Below are positions 1 through 9,710 of a DNA stretch of 49,951 nucleotides, piece after piece. Where the stretch lies: the NCBI RefSeq assembly GCF_001282945.1, contig NZ_CDMG01000009.1, positions 237,551-287,501 on the forward strand. Reading direction: 5' to 3'. Within the stretch, counting starts at the first letter, position 1; every line of letters starts with the position of its first letter. The translations under genes and the position numbers were made by a program. A model generated the notes under the pieces. The model searched no databases. It had not been told where the DNA came from and saw only the letters and a program-made list of their open reading frames with translations. The stretch is from Helicobacter ailurogastricus. Its GTDB lineage: Bacteria > Campylobacterota > Campylobacteria > Campylobacterales > Helicobacteraceae.

Positions 1-281
1 GATCGAAAATATGGCTAAAAATGGGTGTGATTGTCCAGCTCGATCCTTTGAGACGACCTGTTGCCAAGGATTTATCTGCACACATTGGTCTCTTGCGCTC
101 GGTGTCTACTCAAGATCTAGCAACAAGAACTCTCTTCCCTAGAAACTCTGCGTCTGCGCCGCGGCGCGCGTTTTGTTTAAAGTAGGCTCAAGGCTCTCTT
201 GCTTAGGTGTTAAGGATGTTTAAAAATTTCCTTTTCTCTCATTAAATTTTTGTTAGAATAGCCCTTATCTTTGATTTATAG
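1..281. other. Stretch without a recognised gene
   Basis: No product could be recognised. One forward frame stays open from base 3 to about base 182 and would encode a peptide rich in Leu, Arg and Ser ending in AFCLK. It could be the tail of a gene that starts outside the window, but nothing in it matches a family I know. The reverse strand is interrupted by stops. No tRNA-like cloverleaf was seen. Confidence 0.3.
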
Positions 282-634
282 GTTTTACTGTGGGACAAAA
301 TTTGCTTTACACGTAAAGACATTTTGGGCGAGGGTTTTGTTAATGGTCCTGAGCTTAAACAAAAGGCAGGGATTTATATTTGGTTGGGTTATGACTGGCA
401 AACCCCTATTTTTATTTACGCATTGGGTGCGCCAACAGCCCCTACACCCCTGAAAATTGTGTGGCTTTTAGAAAATTATTTAACATTTTTAAGAATGGCG
501 AGTATAACACCAAACACAACAACGAATATTCCAACTTAAAGCAACTCCAAGAAAATTTTATCTACGACTTTGTAAAGTTGGTTAAAGCGTTTAACGCAGT
601 GCCAAAAGAGGATTTTTTACTCAAGGATAGTTAG
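282..634 (+). pseudogene. Frameshifted remnant, possibly GIY-YIG nuclease-like
   Basis: Two forward frames each look coding and join across a frame change near base 480. The first reads WDKICFTRKDILGEGF and continues through ELKQKAGIYIWLGYD. The second, in another frame, reads FKNGEYNTKHNNEYSNLKQ and continues to a TAG at 632-634. The GIYIWLG block preceded by LKQKAG resembles the first strand of GIY-YIG nuclease domains, but the second motif (YxG) is not seen, so the family call is weak. No Shine-Dalgarno or start codon is convincing. It is most likely a decayed gene. Confidence 0.3.
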
Positions 635-764
635 AAAAGTAGGGCATGTCCACTCCAATACCACTAAATTTATGCGCGCAAACTAGGCGATCTTTAACAT
701 TTAAGAAAGGATGCAATGCAACCTAAGCTGGGCGCTCATTGCCTCAGAAGCTGGGCCCGCACAT

Positions 765-1913
765 TCAAGCCATGAATTTTTTTAAGCGCACAATGCCCGC
801 TTTGATTTGCTCGAGCGAACAGGCATAAGACATGCGCACAAAGCCTTCGACCCCAAAGGCAACGCCGGGCACCAAGGCCACCCCTTGTTCTTCTAAGAGT
901 TTTTGGCAAAATTGCATAGAGTTTTGCTCGGGGATTTGTATCCACAAATAAAACGCCCCCTGTGGCTTTAAAGCACTAAGCCCGGGGATTTCATTAAGTG
1001 CAGCACAAGCCACATCCCGGCGTTCTTTAAAAGCTAGGCGCATGGTTTCAATGTCTTGATTGGCGCAACCTTGTAGAGCGGCTAGTGCAGCCTTTTGGGC
1101 GATTGAGTTAATGTTAGAAGTGCTGTGGCTTTGCAAGGCGAGCATGTGTTTAAGCAAGGTTTTATCTTTAGTGCCCAAGTAGCCCACGCGCCAGCCCGTC
1201 ATGCTCACCGCCTTGCTTAAGCCATTGATCGTGATGGTGCGCTCCAATTGCCCCTTTAGCGCGCCAAAGGAAAACATAGAGCCCTCGTAGATCAATTTTT
1301 CATAAATTTCATCGCTTAAGACCCAAACTTGGGTGTCTTTCAGCACTTCCCCTAGGGCCTGTAATTCCTCTTTAGTGTAGATCATGCCTGTGGGGTTGGA
1401 GGGGCTGGTTAGAACAAGTATTTTAGTCTTGGGGGTTAGGGCTTCTTGCAGTTGCTTAGGGGTGATTTTAAACTCTGTGGCAGCACTCGTGGGCAAAAAG
1501 ACATTTTTACCCCCACTATAAGTAACCAATTCGGGGTAACTCACCCAATAGGGGGCGGGGATGATCACCTCATCGCCGGGATTGATGAGCGCTTGAAAGG
1601 CGTTGAACAGGCATTGTTTCGCCCCATTGCTTGCCATGATTTCATCGGCCCCGTAGTTCAAGCCATTTTCGTGTTGGAATTTATGGGCGATGGCTTGCAA
1701 CAACTCAGGGATACCCTTTACAGCCGTGTATTTGCTAAAACCCGTATCAATGGCTGCCTTAGCCGCTTCTTTCACGCAGGGGGGGGTGTCAAAGTCTGGC
1801 TCGCCTGCGCTAAAGCTTAAAATGTCTTTGCCCTGCGCTTTCAACTCTTGCGCCAGTGTGGTGATGGCGATGGTTTGTGAGGGGGCGATGCCTTTAATTT
1901 TATCTGCGTACAT
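765..1913 (-). CDS. aspC: Aspartate aminotransferase (class I PLP enzyme)
   Basis: The product is a 382-aa cytoplasmic fold-type I aminotransferase. It would transfer the amino group between aspartate/glutamate and the 2-oxo acids oxaloacetate/2-oxoglutarate using pyridoxal phosphate. Visible features are the substrate loop SFSAGEPDFDTP (res 33-44), the SNPTG block (res 172-176), LSDEIYEK (res 199-206) and the PLP-binding lysine K234 in INGLSKAVSMTGWRVGY. Length and motifs fit the Helicobacter AspB/AspC group. The ATG is preceded by a very strong AGGAGGAG. It lies 11 bases after accC and is probably co-transcribed as the last gene of the accB-accC-aspC unit. Specificity for aspartate rather than another amino acid is inferred from family resemblance. 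Confidence 0.88.
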   Translation of the reverse strand: MYADKIKGIAPSQTIAITTLAQELKAQGKDILSFSAGEPDFDTPPCVKEAAKAAIDTGFSKYTAVKGIPELLQAIAHKFQHENGLNYGADEIMASNGAKQCLFNAFQALINPGDEVIIPAPYWVSYPELVTYSGGKNVFLPTSAATEFKITPKQLQEALTPKTKILVLTSPSNPTGMIYTKEELQALGEVLKDTQVWVLSDEIYEKLIYEGSMFSFGALKGQLERTITINGLSKAVSMTGWRVGYLGTKDKTLLKHMLALQSHSTSNINSIAQKAALAALQGCANQDIETMRLAFKERRDVACAALNEIPGLSALKPQGAFYLWIQIPEQNSMQFCQKLLEEQGVALVPGVAFGVEGFVRMSYACSLEQIKAGIVRLKKFMA

Positions 1914-1924
1914 GAAGACTCCTC

Positions 1925-3271
1925 CTATTGGTTTTGGGTTTCTAAATACTTGGTGTGGATTTTATTGCGTCTAAAATCGGGGTTATCCAGCATCTCTAGG
2001 TGAAAATCCTTAGTCGTTTTGATCCCCTCGACAAAAAACTCCCTTAAAGCCCGCTTCATTTTGGCAATGGCTTGATCTCTAGTTGGGGCATGGACAATCA
2101 ATTTACCGATCATCGAATCGTAATGGGGCGGCACATTGTAGCCGGCATAAACATGCGTGTCAAAGCGCACACCCATCCCCCCGGGGACAATCCACGAGGT
2201 GATCTTGCCCGCACTTGGGGTGAAGGTCTTGGGGTCTTCGGCTGTGATGCGACACTCTATGGCGTGCCCTTGGCAGTTGATCGCCTCTTGAGAAAGGAGT
2301 TTCTCGCCCTGTGCGATTTTAATCATCCACTCCACCAAGTCTAAACCACTCACCATTTCGCTCACCGTGTGCTCCACTTGCAAGCGGGTGTTCATCTCCA
2401 TGAAGTAAAAATCTTGTCCATTGGTGTCTAATAAAAACTCAAAAGTCCCCGCCCCCACATAGCCGATGTGCTTGGCCGCACTAATGGCGGTTTTCAGCAA
2501 TCTTTGGCGCACTTCCTCTTTGAGCACAAGAGCGGGGGTCTCCTCGATGAGTTTTTGCTGGCGGCGCTGGGTGGAGCAATCTCGCTCGCCCACATGCACG
2601 ACATTGCCATGTTTGTCGGCTAAAATTTGCACCTCGATGTGCTTGGGGTTTTTAATAAATTTCTCAATATAGACGCTCCCATCCCCAAAAGCACTTAAAG
2701 CTTCTGTTTCAGCGGCCAAGTAGAGGTTTTTAAGCGCGCTGGCTTTCTCCACCACACGCATGCCCCGCCCGCCCCCGCCATTGGCTGCCTTAATGATGAT
2801 GGGGAAACCGATGCGCTCGGCCACTTCTAAGGCCTCCTCATAACTCTTTAAAATCCCATCAGACCCCTCAATTACTGGCACGCCCGCCTCTTTCATAAAG
2901 GCTTTGGCCTTGGATTTGTCCCCCATCAACGCCATCACTTCTGCGCTAGGCCCGATGAATTCAAACCCGTGGTGGGTGCAAATCTCCACAAAATTTTGGT
3001 TTTCGCTCAAAAACCCATACCCCGGGAAAATCGCATCGGCTTCAAAAAGCTCGGCCGCACTGATGATCGCCGGGATGTTTAAATAACTCTCTGCCGACTT
3101 GGGCCCGCCCACGCACACCTTAGCATCGGCGGTATTGAGGTAGTGCGCGTCTTTATCAGCACTGGAATAAATGGCGATGGATTGCTTGCCCATCTGGGCG
3201 ATGGTTTGGATGGCCCTTAAGACGATCTCCCCCCGATTGGCGATCAAAATGCGCTGAATCTCTTTTTGCAT
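1925..3271 (-). CDS. accC: Acetyl-CoA carboxylase, biotin carboxylase subunit
   Basis: The 448-aa product carboxylates the biotin of AccB using ATP and bicarbonate, the first half-reaction of malonyl-CoA synthesis for fatty acids. The N-terminal fold contains ILIANRGEI (res 8-16) and GYGFLSEN (res 84-91). The ATP-grasp glycine loop GGGGRGMR is at res 165-172, and the catalytic-core signature EMNTRLQVEHTVSE follows near res 290-303. Length is typical of the family. The ATG has AGGA seven bases upstream, overlapping the end of accB, so the two subunits are probably translationally coupled. Intact. Confidence 0.95.
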   Translation of the reverse strand: MQKEIQRILIANRGEIVLRAIQTIAQMGKQSIAIYSSADKDAHYLNTADAKVCVGGPKSAESYLNIPAIISAAELFEADAIFPGYGFLSENQNFVEICTHHGFEFIGPSAEVMALMGDKSKAKAFMKEAGVPVIEGSDGILKSYEEALEVAERIGFPIIIKAANGGGGRGMRVVEKASALKNLYLAAETEALSAFGDGSVYIEKFIKNPKHIEVQILADKHGNVVHVGERDCSTQRRQQKLIEETPALVLKEEVRQRLLKTAISAAKHIGYVGAGTFEFLLDTNGQDFYFMEMNTRLQVEHTVSEMVSGLDLVEWMIKIAQGEKLLSQEAINCQGHAIECRITAEDPKTFTPSAGKITSWIVPGGMGVRFDTHVYAGYNVPPHYDSMIGKLIVHAPTRDQAIAKMKRALREFFVEGIKTTKDFHLEMLDNPDFRRNKIHTKYLETQNQ

Positions 3272-3279
3272 GCCATGTC

Positions 3280-3744
3280 CTAGAGTTTTTGAATTTTGAC
3301 AAGCTGCGTGCCGTACTCCACAGCAGTCGCATCATCCACTTCAATGGCTAAAATCTTGCAATCGCACTCGGCTTCGATCTCGTTCATGATTTTCATGGCC
3401 TCGACAATGCCGATCACTTGGCCCTTTTTAATGGTGTCGCCCACTTGGACATAGGGGCTGGCAGTGGGGCTTGGGCGGTGGTAGAAAGTGCCCACCATAG
3501 GAGATAAAATATAATCCTCTTTAGTTTGTTGCCCTGCACTGGTGGTTGCGGCCGTGGCGTTGATGGCGCAGGCATTGGCTGTGGGGGTTTGCAGGGGAAC
3601 AAGCGGGGCGGCCTCAGCTACAACGACATTCCTCTTGCCCGACTTGTCTAGCACCAATTCCACGCTTTCCATTTTGAGCTTAAAATAATTGATTTGGCTT
3701 TTATCAAAACTGGCCATCAGCTCCTGAATGTCGCTCACATGCAT
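3280..3744 (-). CDS. accB: Biotin carboxyl carrier protein of acetyl-CoA carboxylase
   Basis: This 154-aa acyl-carrier-like protein carries the biotin that shuttles CO2 from AccC to the carboxyltransferase. The C-terminal biotinyl domain holds the signature VEAMKIMNEIE with biotinylated lysine at about res 118. The middle is a flexible Ala/Pro/Thr-rich linker (res 45-75) and the N-terminus is a short helical domain. I chose the ATG at 3744, which has AAGGA six bases upstream, over the TTG one codon earlier. It is the first gene of the accB-accC-aspC operon and diverges from aspA. Confidence 0.93.
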   Translation of the reverse strand: MHVSDIQELMASFDKSQINYFKLKMESVELVLDKSGKRNVVVAEAAPLVPLQTPTANACAINATAATTSAGQQTKEDYILSPMVGTFYHRPSPTASPYVQVGDTIKKGQVIGIVEAMKIMNEIEAECDCKILAIEVDDATAVEYGTQLVKIQKL

Positions 3745-3776
3745 CAATGATCCTTAAATAATAAATTGGCTTACTT

Positions 3777-3792
3777 TAGGGTTATGATAACA
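3777..3792 (-). promoter_or_regulatory. Candidate promoter of accB operon
   Basis: On the minus strand the sequence TGTTATCAT (3792-3784) fits an extended -10 element (TGn then TATCAT), placing a start of transcription near 3777, about 33 bases before the accB ATG. No clear -35 box is seen, which is usual for Helicobacter sigma-80 promoters. Inference from sequence only. Confidence 0.35.
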
Positions 3793-3823
3793 TGATTTAG
3801 GGCTAATATTAATTTTAAGTGGG

Positions 3824-3829
3824 TAGAAT
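3824..3829 (+). promoter_or_regulatory. Candidate -10 box of aspA
   Basis: TAGAAT at 3824-3829 lies about 30 bases before the aspA ATG and has the usual six-base -10 form. It is back to back with the accB promoter in a 115-base divergent intergenic region. No -35 match. Confidence 0.35.
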
Positions 3830-3859
3830 GACCCTTTATTCTGACTAAAGGAGAGTTTC

Positions 3860-5272
3860 ATGGCAACCAGACGAGAGCACGATTTTATTGGCGAGATGGA
3901 GATTGAAGACGACCTATACTATGGCATCCAAACCATGCGCGCCGTGGAGAACTTCAACATCACGCACGATCGCCTCCGCAATTACCCCGTTTTCATCCGT
4001 TCCTTTGCCCAAGTCAAAAAGGCGGCAGCGCTTGCCAATGCCGAGTTGGGACTCATTGATGTGAAAATCAAGGATGCGATTTGCCACGCCTGCGATAAAA
4101 TCATCGAGGGCGAGTATTTGGATCAATTCGTGGTGGATATGATCCAAGGCGGGGCAGGCACGAGTACAAACATGAATGTCAATGAAGTGATCGCCAACTT
4201 GGCCCTAGAGTTTTTAGGCCATAAAAAGGGAGAGTACCAATACTGCCACCCCAACGACCATGTCAATCGCTCGCAATCCACCAACGATGCCTACCCCTCC
4301 GCTTTAAAAATCGCCATTTACGAGAGGCTAGACAAACTCACCCAAACCCTCAAAGTCTTAAAAGACGCGTTTGCTGTGAAGGCCAAAGAGTTTTCCCACA
4401 TCCTTAAAATGGGGCGCACCCAGCTACAAGACGCCGTGCCCATGACTTTAGGCCAAGAGTTTGAAACCTTTATGTGCATGGTAGAAAAAGACATCCAGCA
4501 TGTCCTAGATGCGCGCAACTGGACTAGAGTGCTGAATTTAGGTGGCACAGCCATTGGTACAGGCATCAACTCCCACCCCGATTATAAAGGCATTGTAGAG
4601 AAAAAAATCCAAGAAGTGACGGGCCGCCCCTTCACCATCGCGCAAAACCTCATTGAAGCCAGCCAAAGCACCGGGGCCTATGTGCAAGTGAGCGGGGCGC
4701 TTAAAAGGGTGTCTATTAAACTTTCTAAAATCTGTAATGACTTGCGCTTGTTAAGCTCAGGCCCTAGAGCAGGTTTAAATGAGATTAACTTGCCCAAAAT
4801 GCAACCGGGCAGCTCGATCATGCCCGGCAAGGTCAATCCCGTGATTCCTGAGGTGGTCAATCAAGTGTGTTTCTCTGTGATTGGCAACGACCTTTCAGTG
4901 GCGATGGCGGCTGAGGGCGGGCAGTTGCAATTAAATGTCTTTGAGCCCGTGATCGCTTATAAACTCTTCCATTCCTTTTTAATGCTCGATCGGGCGATCC
5001 ACACTCTGGTCGATAAGTGCATTTTAGGCATCACCGCTAATGAAAAGATTTGCCAAGATTATGTGTTTAACAGCATCGGCATCGTGACAGCCCTTAACCC
5101 GCACATCGGGTATGAAAAATCCGCTTCCATCGCCAAAGAAGCCCTAGAAACGGGTAAATCCATCCAAGCAATCGTATTAGAACGCAAGCTTTTAACCCAA
5201 GAACAACTAGACGAGATTTTCCAACCAGCCAACATGTTAAGCCCCCATGTCTTTAAAAAGCACAAAGATTAG
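3860..5272 (+). CDS. aspA: Aspartate ammonia-lyase (aspartase)
   Basis: The 470-aa product deaminates L-aspartate to fumarate and ammonia. It belongs to the fumarase/aspartase superfamily. The family signature GSSIMPGKVNPVIPEVVNQV lies at about res 317-336 and contains the mobile catalytic-serine loop. Earlier blocks are MNVNEVIANLALE and NDHVNRSQSTND, which bind the substrate carboxylates, and GRTQLQDAVPMTLGQEF. Length is standard. AAAGGAG precedes the ATG. It supplies fumarate for respiration in this genus (established for epsilonproteobacteria). The 3' end overlaps the next gene by 26 bases. Confidence 0.95.
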   Translation: MATRREHDFIGEMEIEDDLYYGIQTMRAVENFNITHDRLRNYPVFIRSFAQVKKAAALANAELGLIDVKIKDAICHACDKIIEGEYLDQFVVDMIQGGAGTSTNMNVNEVIANLALEFLGHKKGEYQYCHPNDHVNRSQSTNDAYPSALKIAIYERLDKLTQTLKVLKDAFAVKAKEFSHILKMGRTQLQDAVPMTLGQEFETFMCMVEKDIQHVLDARNWTRVLNLGGTAIGTGINSHPDYKGIVEKKIQEVTGRPFTIAQNLIEASQSTGAYVQVSGALKRVSIKLSKICNDLRLLSSGPRAGLNEINLPKMQPGSSIMPGKVNPVIPEVVNQVCFSVIGNDLSVAMAAEGGQLQLNVFEPVIAYKLFHSFLMLDRAIHTLVDKCILGITANEKICQDYVFNSIGIVTALNPHIGYEKSASIAKEALETGKSIQAIVLERKLLTQEQLDEIFQPANMLSPHVFKKHKD

Positions 5273-6518
5273 GCCTTTGGGGCTGTTCTTAAGCCTTGTG
5301 CTCTTAGGCTCACTAGGGGCTAAGGTGCGCCCTCGCCTGCTCTCACCCATCCCGCCCGCCCGCCAGATTGTCATTAATCTAGACCCTTGCAGCCCCGAGT
5401 GCTTGCATCAACTTTATGCCAGCGGGCAAATCTTCTCTTTTATGGCGCGCTATGTGGCCGACACACAGGATGCACAGCTGCAAGACAATTACACCATCAT
5501 CGATGATTTGCTAAACCCCACCCTAAGCGCACAAAAACCAAAAGAGGAGGACGCACAAAACCAAGCAGAGGTCTATAAGGTGGCCCTCTTGGTGCCTAAA
5601 AGTGTCGTGGGGCGCTATGCCGACACTTCCACAAATGCCCTTTTATCGTATTTGGTGCTCAAAAACCACAATTTCACGCTCAAAGTTTTTGACAGCCAAA
5701 AAGAAGACCCAGACGACCTCAAAAAGACTTACCAAAGCATTGTCCAAGAGGGCTTTCCCTTTGTCATCGCCCTTTTAACCCAAGAGGGAGTACAAAATTT
5801 GTGCGCCAAAACCCCCTTAACTTTGCCAACCATCGTCCCCACGGTGAATAAACACCAGCTAGAAAAGCGCATGGACTTGCCCTCCACGCTCATTTTTGGG
5901 GGGATCGACTTTCCTAAACAAGTGGCGATGCTTTTAGAATTTAGCCAGCACAGGCCCCTAGTGGTCTATAATGACGACAGCTTTAGAGGTGAAATGCTTG
6001 CTAAAAGTCTAAAAGACTTGGGGGCAAATGTCGCCTATGAGGACACCATCACCTTTAAAAAGGCGAGCGCCTTTGGTAGAGAGATCAACAAACAACGCCG
6101 TTACTTGAAAAATGGTGTGGTGCTTTTCAACACCTCCATTGTCAAAACGGGCATGCTCTTAAGCCAAATAGGCACGCTCTCTAGTCGTGAGCGCCCCCAA
6201 ATGTTGCTCTCTTCGCAAATCAACTTCAATTTATCCATGTTCATGCTCACCCAACCGCAAGATCGCCAAAACCTCTACATCACCAACGCCCTAGAGGAGT
6301 TAAGCCCTTATTTGAGCCAGACAGCTACTTTGTTAAGCAGCGATTTAAAACACGATTGGGTGGGTTATGCGAGTGTAGATTGTTTGGAGCACATGCTGAC
6401 TCGCTTTTACCCCCACTTGCAACGCTATTTTAAAGAACCTTTGCAAGACCAGCAAATCCTTTACACCAACACCCTTTACACGCCTAAATATCTAGGCTTT
6501 GCCCCCTATCCAAACTAA
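5247..6518 (+). CDS. Exported protein of unknown function, downstream of aspA
   Basis: The 423-aa product begins with basic residues and a hydrophobic stretch (LGLFLSLVLLGSLGAKV, about res 11-27), so it is probably exported to the periplasm. It is not an obvious lipoprotein. The body has alternating strands and helices and a pattern VALLVPKSVVGRYADTSTNA followed by VVYNDDSFRGEMLAKSLKDL. This recalls type 1 periplasmic-binding-protein folds such as LpoA/LppC or branched-chain amino acid receptors, but I cannot prove the relation. A gene at the same place after aspA exists in H. pylori (HP0650, from memory). Its ATG lies inside aspA, suggesting translational coupling. Function unknown. Confidence 0.75.
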   Translation: MSLKSTKIRPLGLFLSLVLLGSLGAKVRPRLLSPIPPARQIVINLDPCSPECLHQLYASGQIFSFMARYVADTQDAQLQDNYTIIDDLLNPTLSAQKPKEEDAQNQAEVYKVALLVPKSVVGRYADTSTNALLSYLVLKNHNFTLKVFDSQKEDPDDLKKTYQSIVQEGFPFVIALLTQEGVQNLCAKTPLTLPTIVPTVNKHQLEKRMDLPSTLIFGGIDFPKQVAMLLEFSQHRPLVVYNDDSFRGEMLAKSLKDLGANVAYEDTITFKKASAFGREINKQRRYLKNGVVLFNTSIVKTGMLLSQIGTLSSRERPQMLLSSQINFNLSMFMLTQPQDRQNLYITNALEELSPYLSQTATLLSSDLKHDWVGYASVDCLEHMLTRFYPHLQRYFKEPLQDQQILYTNTLYTPKYLGFAPYPN

Positions 6519-6526
6519 GGTTGCCC

Positions 6527-7168
6527 ATGCAAGTGCTTTTAAAACATGCCACCCCCCTTTCTTGTTGCTACGAAGCCATCCGCACCTGTTACCAGAGCTT
6601 TGGCTATAGCGACAATGGGGGGCGCAAAGATTTAGAGCTCATCGATCGGGTGGCGAACAAATACCGCCACAATTCCACTTTAGAACACCTGTTTTATAAC
6701 TTCGACATACAAGGCATTAGCCGCGCGTGTTTGCAAGAATTAGCCCGCCATCGCATGGCCAGCTTTTCTGTCAAATCTAGCCGCTACACTTTAAGAGAAC
6801 TTAAAAGAGAAGAGAGCTTTTTGCCCCTAGAGGCCAAGAATTTAGAGCGGGCACAAAAGTTTTTGGTTTTTACAGGCATAGAGGCGGTGGATAGAGCCAG
6901 CGTGCATGCCCTAGAGAATTTACGCACTTTAATTGTGCAAAACATTAAAAACGATCACGCCAAGTTTGCCATGCCAGAGAGCTACAAGACGAGTCTAGCC
7001 TTTAGCCTAAACGCCCGCAGTTTGCAAAACTTTTTGAGCTTACGCACCGACAGCAAGGCTCTTTGGGAAATCCGCGCTTTAGCCCTAAAGATTTACGAAG
7101 CCCTGCCCGAAGAACACCGCTACTTATTCACCCATTGCATCCAAAATGAAAACCCTACACCTTGTTGA
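6527..7168 (+). CDS. thyX: Flavin-dependent thymidylate synthase
   Basis: The product makes dTMP from dUMP with FAD and methylenetetrahydrofolate and replaces ThyA in this genus. The defining ThyX motif RHR-x7-S is exact: R74-H75-R76 with S84, in ARHRMASFSVKSSRYTL. A second conserved block, RANSLEH-like, reads RHNSTLEHLFYNF at res 48-60. I start at the ATG at 6527, which has TAAGG six bases upstream; a TTG two codons earlier is less likely. About 213 aa, the usual size. The 3' end overlaps polA by 23 bases, so dTMP supply and DNA polymerase I are coupled in one transcript. Confidence 0.95.
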   Translation: MQVLLKHATPLSCCYEAIRTCYQSFGYSDNGGRKDLELIDRVANKYRHNSTLEHLFYNFDIQGISRACLQELARHRMASFSVKSSRYTLRELKREESFLPLEAKNLERAQKFLVFTGIEAVDRASVHALENLRTLIVQNIKNDHAKFAMPESYKTSLAFSLNARSLQNFLSLRTDSKALWEIRALALKIYEALPEEHRYLFTHCIQNENPTPC

Positions 7169-9674
7169 TACTTTTAGCCTGCTCTTTAAGTTTTACTACC
7201 CCTTAAGGGAGTTACACACTTCAAAAGGCTTTAACACGGCGTGGCTGGGTGCCTTTGCCAAAATCGTGCAGCGGCTTTACAGCTTGAAAGCCGATGGGCT
7301 CGTTTTTGCCCTAGAGAGCGGCAGCAACCATAGAAAAAACCTGCACCAAGATTATAAAGCCAACCGCCAAGCCCCCCCCAACCTGGACGAACAACTCCCC
7401 ATTATTTTTGAGTGGATCCGGCGCATGGGGCTTTGCGCTTTGAGTGTAGCCGGCTATGAAAGCGATGATGTCATCGCCAGCCTGTGTAGCCACTTTAGCG
7501 CGCCACGCACACGCATTTTCAGCGCAGATAAAGATTTTTTCCAGCTTGTAAGCGAGCGGGTGGTGTTGTTTGATCTAAGTACGCAGAGCGAAAGGGGTGT
7601 AGCTTTTTGCCTAGAAAAATACAAGATACACCCCAAACAATTTAGAGATTATCAGGGCTTGGTGGGCGATAGCTCTGATGGCTACAAGGGGGTTAGGGGC
7701 ATTGGGGCTGTGGGGGCGGCTAGACTCTTGCAAGAGTTTAACGACCTAGAGACTCTTTATGCTAACTTAGACAAACTCCCGTCTAAATTACAGACCGCCT
7801 TAAAAGTCGACAAAGAACAAGCCTTTTTAAGCCGCCATTTAGCCACGCTTAAAAGCGATTTAAAACTAAACTTTAAAACCCCGCCTAACTTCCCACAAGA
7901 AAATCCCCTCTTAAAAATACAAGACGCTTTGGCTGAGTTTGAAATGTTTAGCCTTTTAAAGCAAATCCAGCCCAAAGTCAGTTTAAAGCCCTTAAGCGTG
8001 CCCTTAAACGCCACCCAAGAGGTTTTAGACAAACTCAGTAAAAGCCCCCCTTGTGTGGTGCAAGCGTTTAAAGCTAAAGAGGGGGTGTTGCTTGGCGTGT
8101 TGCCCTTAAAAGGGGAGTTTATGGCGCTACTTTTAAACGACCTGCTTGCCCCCGCCTTAGTGCAACAACTCTACACCTGCCAACTCATCGGCTACAACTT
8201 AAAGGAAATGTTTAGCCTTTTGGGGGGGTTTGACAAGCCTAGTGGTGTGGATTTTGAGGACATTGGCTTATTGGCGTGGCTAAATGATTGCTATTTAGAC
8301 AATTCTTTAAGTGCGCTTGCTCTTAGCTTGCGCCTAGAGACCCCAGCCCCCCTAGAGGGCAACTTAACGCAAATCGCCTCTGCCATGCGCTACAACGCCC
8401 CGCTCATTTTAAAGGCTTATAGGCATTACAAAGAGAATTTAAGCCCCGCTTTGTGGGATTTAGCCCATAATTTAGAATACCCCCTATTAAAACTTTTATG
8501 CGCAATGCAAGGGCATGGGTTTTTATTGGATTTGGCGTATTTGCAAGGCTTAGACACTGAATTTCAACAGACCCTATTAGACTTAGAAAAGCGCATACAA
8601 GTGCAAGCCCACACAGACATCAACCCTAACTCGGCCAAACAATGGGCGCAATTTCTTTACACCCATTTAGAGCTAGAGGGCAAGCACGCCACAAAGATTA
8701 AAACCGGGCTATCTACAAACGAAATGAGCCTAAAGGCCTTGCAAGAAGCCTATGCAGGGCAGAGCATTAAGGGCGTTGAGGTGTCTGGCTTACTTGCCAC
8801 TCTCTTAGAATATAGAGAACTTTTTAAACTCCAAAGCACCTATGTGAGGCCCCTATTAGAGCGCCAAATTCAAGGCAAAATCCACACCCTTTTTCACCAA
8901 ACCACCACCGCCTCCTCGAGGTTAAGCTCGAGCAAGCCCAATTTACAAAACATCCCCATGCGCACGCCCCTAGGGCAACAAATCGCCCGCGCTTTCATTG
9001 CCCCAAAGGGTCATCTCTTACTAGGGCTGGACTACTCGCAGATGGAGCTTAGACTATTGGCACACTTTAGCGGGGATACAAATTTAATCAACGCCTTTAA
9101 ACAACAACAAGACATCCACACCAACACCGCCCTAGCCCTTTTTAACGACCCCACACAAAGGCCTTTGGCTAAGGCGATTAATTTTGGGCTCATTTATGGC
9201 ATGGGGGCTAACCGCCTCGCCACCACGCTCAATATCAGCCTCAAGGAAGCCAAGGCGCACATACAGCGTTATTTTCAAGCCTTCCCCACGATCAAGGATT
9301 TTTTAAATCAGCTCAAAGAGCAGATTTTACAAGAGGGGCGGGTGCAAACTTTGCTAGGGCATGTGCGCCCGTTTGGCTTTAGTGGAGCCAGCCCTAAACT
9401 TGTCGCCGATTATTTGCGCGAGGGAGCAAACACCCTATTTCAGGGAAGCGCGAGCGATTTAATGAAACTTGCCATGCTTGCTATAGTAAAGCACTTTCCC
9501 ACGCTTAAAATGTTGGTACAAGTACATGACGAGCTCATCTTAGAAGTGCCGCAAGCGCAAGCTTCAAACCTAGCCAAAGAGCTCACAGCTTTGATGCAAA
9601 ACATCTACCCGCTAAAAGTCCCCCTAGAGTGTCATGTGCGTTTGGCACAAAATTGGGCGGATTTAAAGGCTTAA
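7146..9674 (+). CDS. polA: DNA polymerase I
   Basis: The 842-aa family A polymerase is used for Okazaki-fragment processing and repair. The N-terminal 5'-3' nuclease (about res 1-260) has DYKANR and the acidic YESDDVIASL near res 100. The region from about res 270 to 440 occupies the place of the 3'-5' proofreading domain but shows no clear DxE motif, so proofreading is probably lost. The polymerase domain has motif A GLDYSQMELRLLAHFSGD (about res 627), motif B PLAKAINFGLIYGMGANRLA (about res 672) and motif C VQVHDELILEVP (about res 791). The first nuclease motif reads VFALES rather than the common VFD. As far as I recall, H. pylori PolA shares this. Start overlaps thyX. Confidence 0.95.
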   Translation: MKTLHLVDTFSLLFKFYYPLRELHTSKGFNTAWLGAFAKIVQRLYSLKADGLVFALESGSNHRKNLHQDYKANRQAPPNLDEQLPIIFEWIRRMGLCALSVAGYESDDVIASLCSHFSAPRTRIFSADKDFFQLVSERVVLFDLSTQSERGVAFCLEKYKIHPKQFRDYQGLVGDSSDGYKGVRGIGAVGAARLLQEFNDLETLYANLDKLPSKLQTALKVDKEQAFLSRHLATLKSDLKLNFKTPPNFPQENPLLKIQDALAEFEMFSLLKQIQPKVSLKPLSVPLNATQEVLDKLSKSPPCVVQAFKAKEGVLLGVLPLKGEFMALLLNDLLAPALVQQLYTCQLIGYNLKEMFSLLGGFDKPSGVDFEDIGLLAWLNDCYLDNSLSALALSLRLETPAPLEGNLTQIASAMRYNAPLILKAYRHYKENLSPALWDLAHNLEYPLLKLLCAMQGHGFLLDLAYLQGLDTEFQQTLLDLEKRIQVQAHTDINPNSAKQWAQFLYTHLELEGKHATKIKTGLSTNEMSLKALQEAYAGQSIKGVEVSGLLATLLEYRELFKLQSTYVRPLLERQIQGKIHTLFHQTTTASSRLSSSKPNLQNIPMRTPLGQQIARAFIAPKGHLLLGLDYSQMELRLLAHFSGDTNLINAFKQQQDIHTNTALALFNDPTQRPLAKAINFGLIYGMGANRLATTLNISLKEAKAHIQRYFQAFPTIKDFLNQLKEQILQEGRVQTLLGHVRPFGFSGASPKLVADYLREGANTLFQGSASDLMKLAMLAIVKHFPTLKMLVQVHDELILEVPQAQASNLAKELTALMQNIYPLKVPLECHVRLAQNWADLKA

Positions 9675-9710
9675 CCCCCTAGCCTACACGCAATATTAAG
9701 TTTCGCATTG

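Noticed and set aside
7146..9674. PolA first nuclease motif VFALES read as a lost active site
   Set aside because: From memory H. pylori PolA has the same motif, so it is a genus feature, not a lesion.
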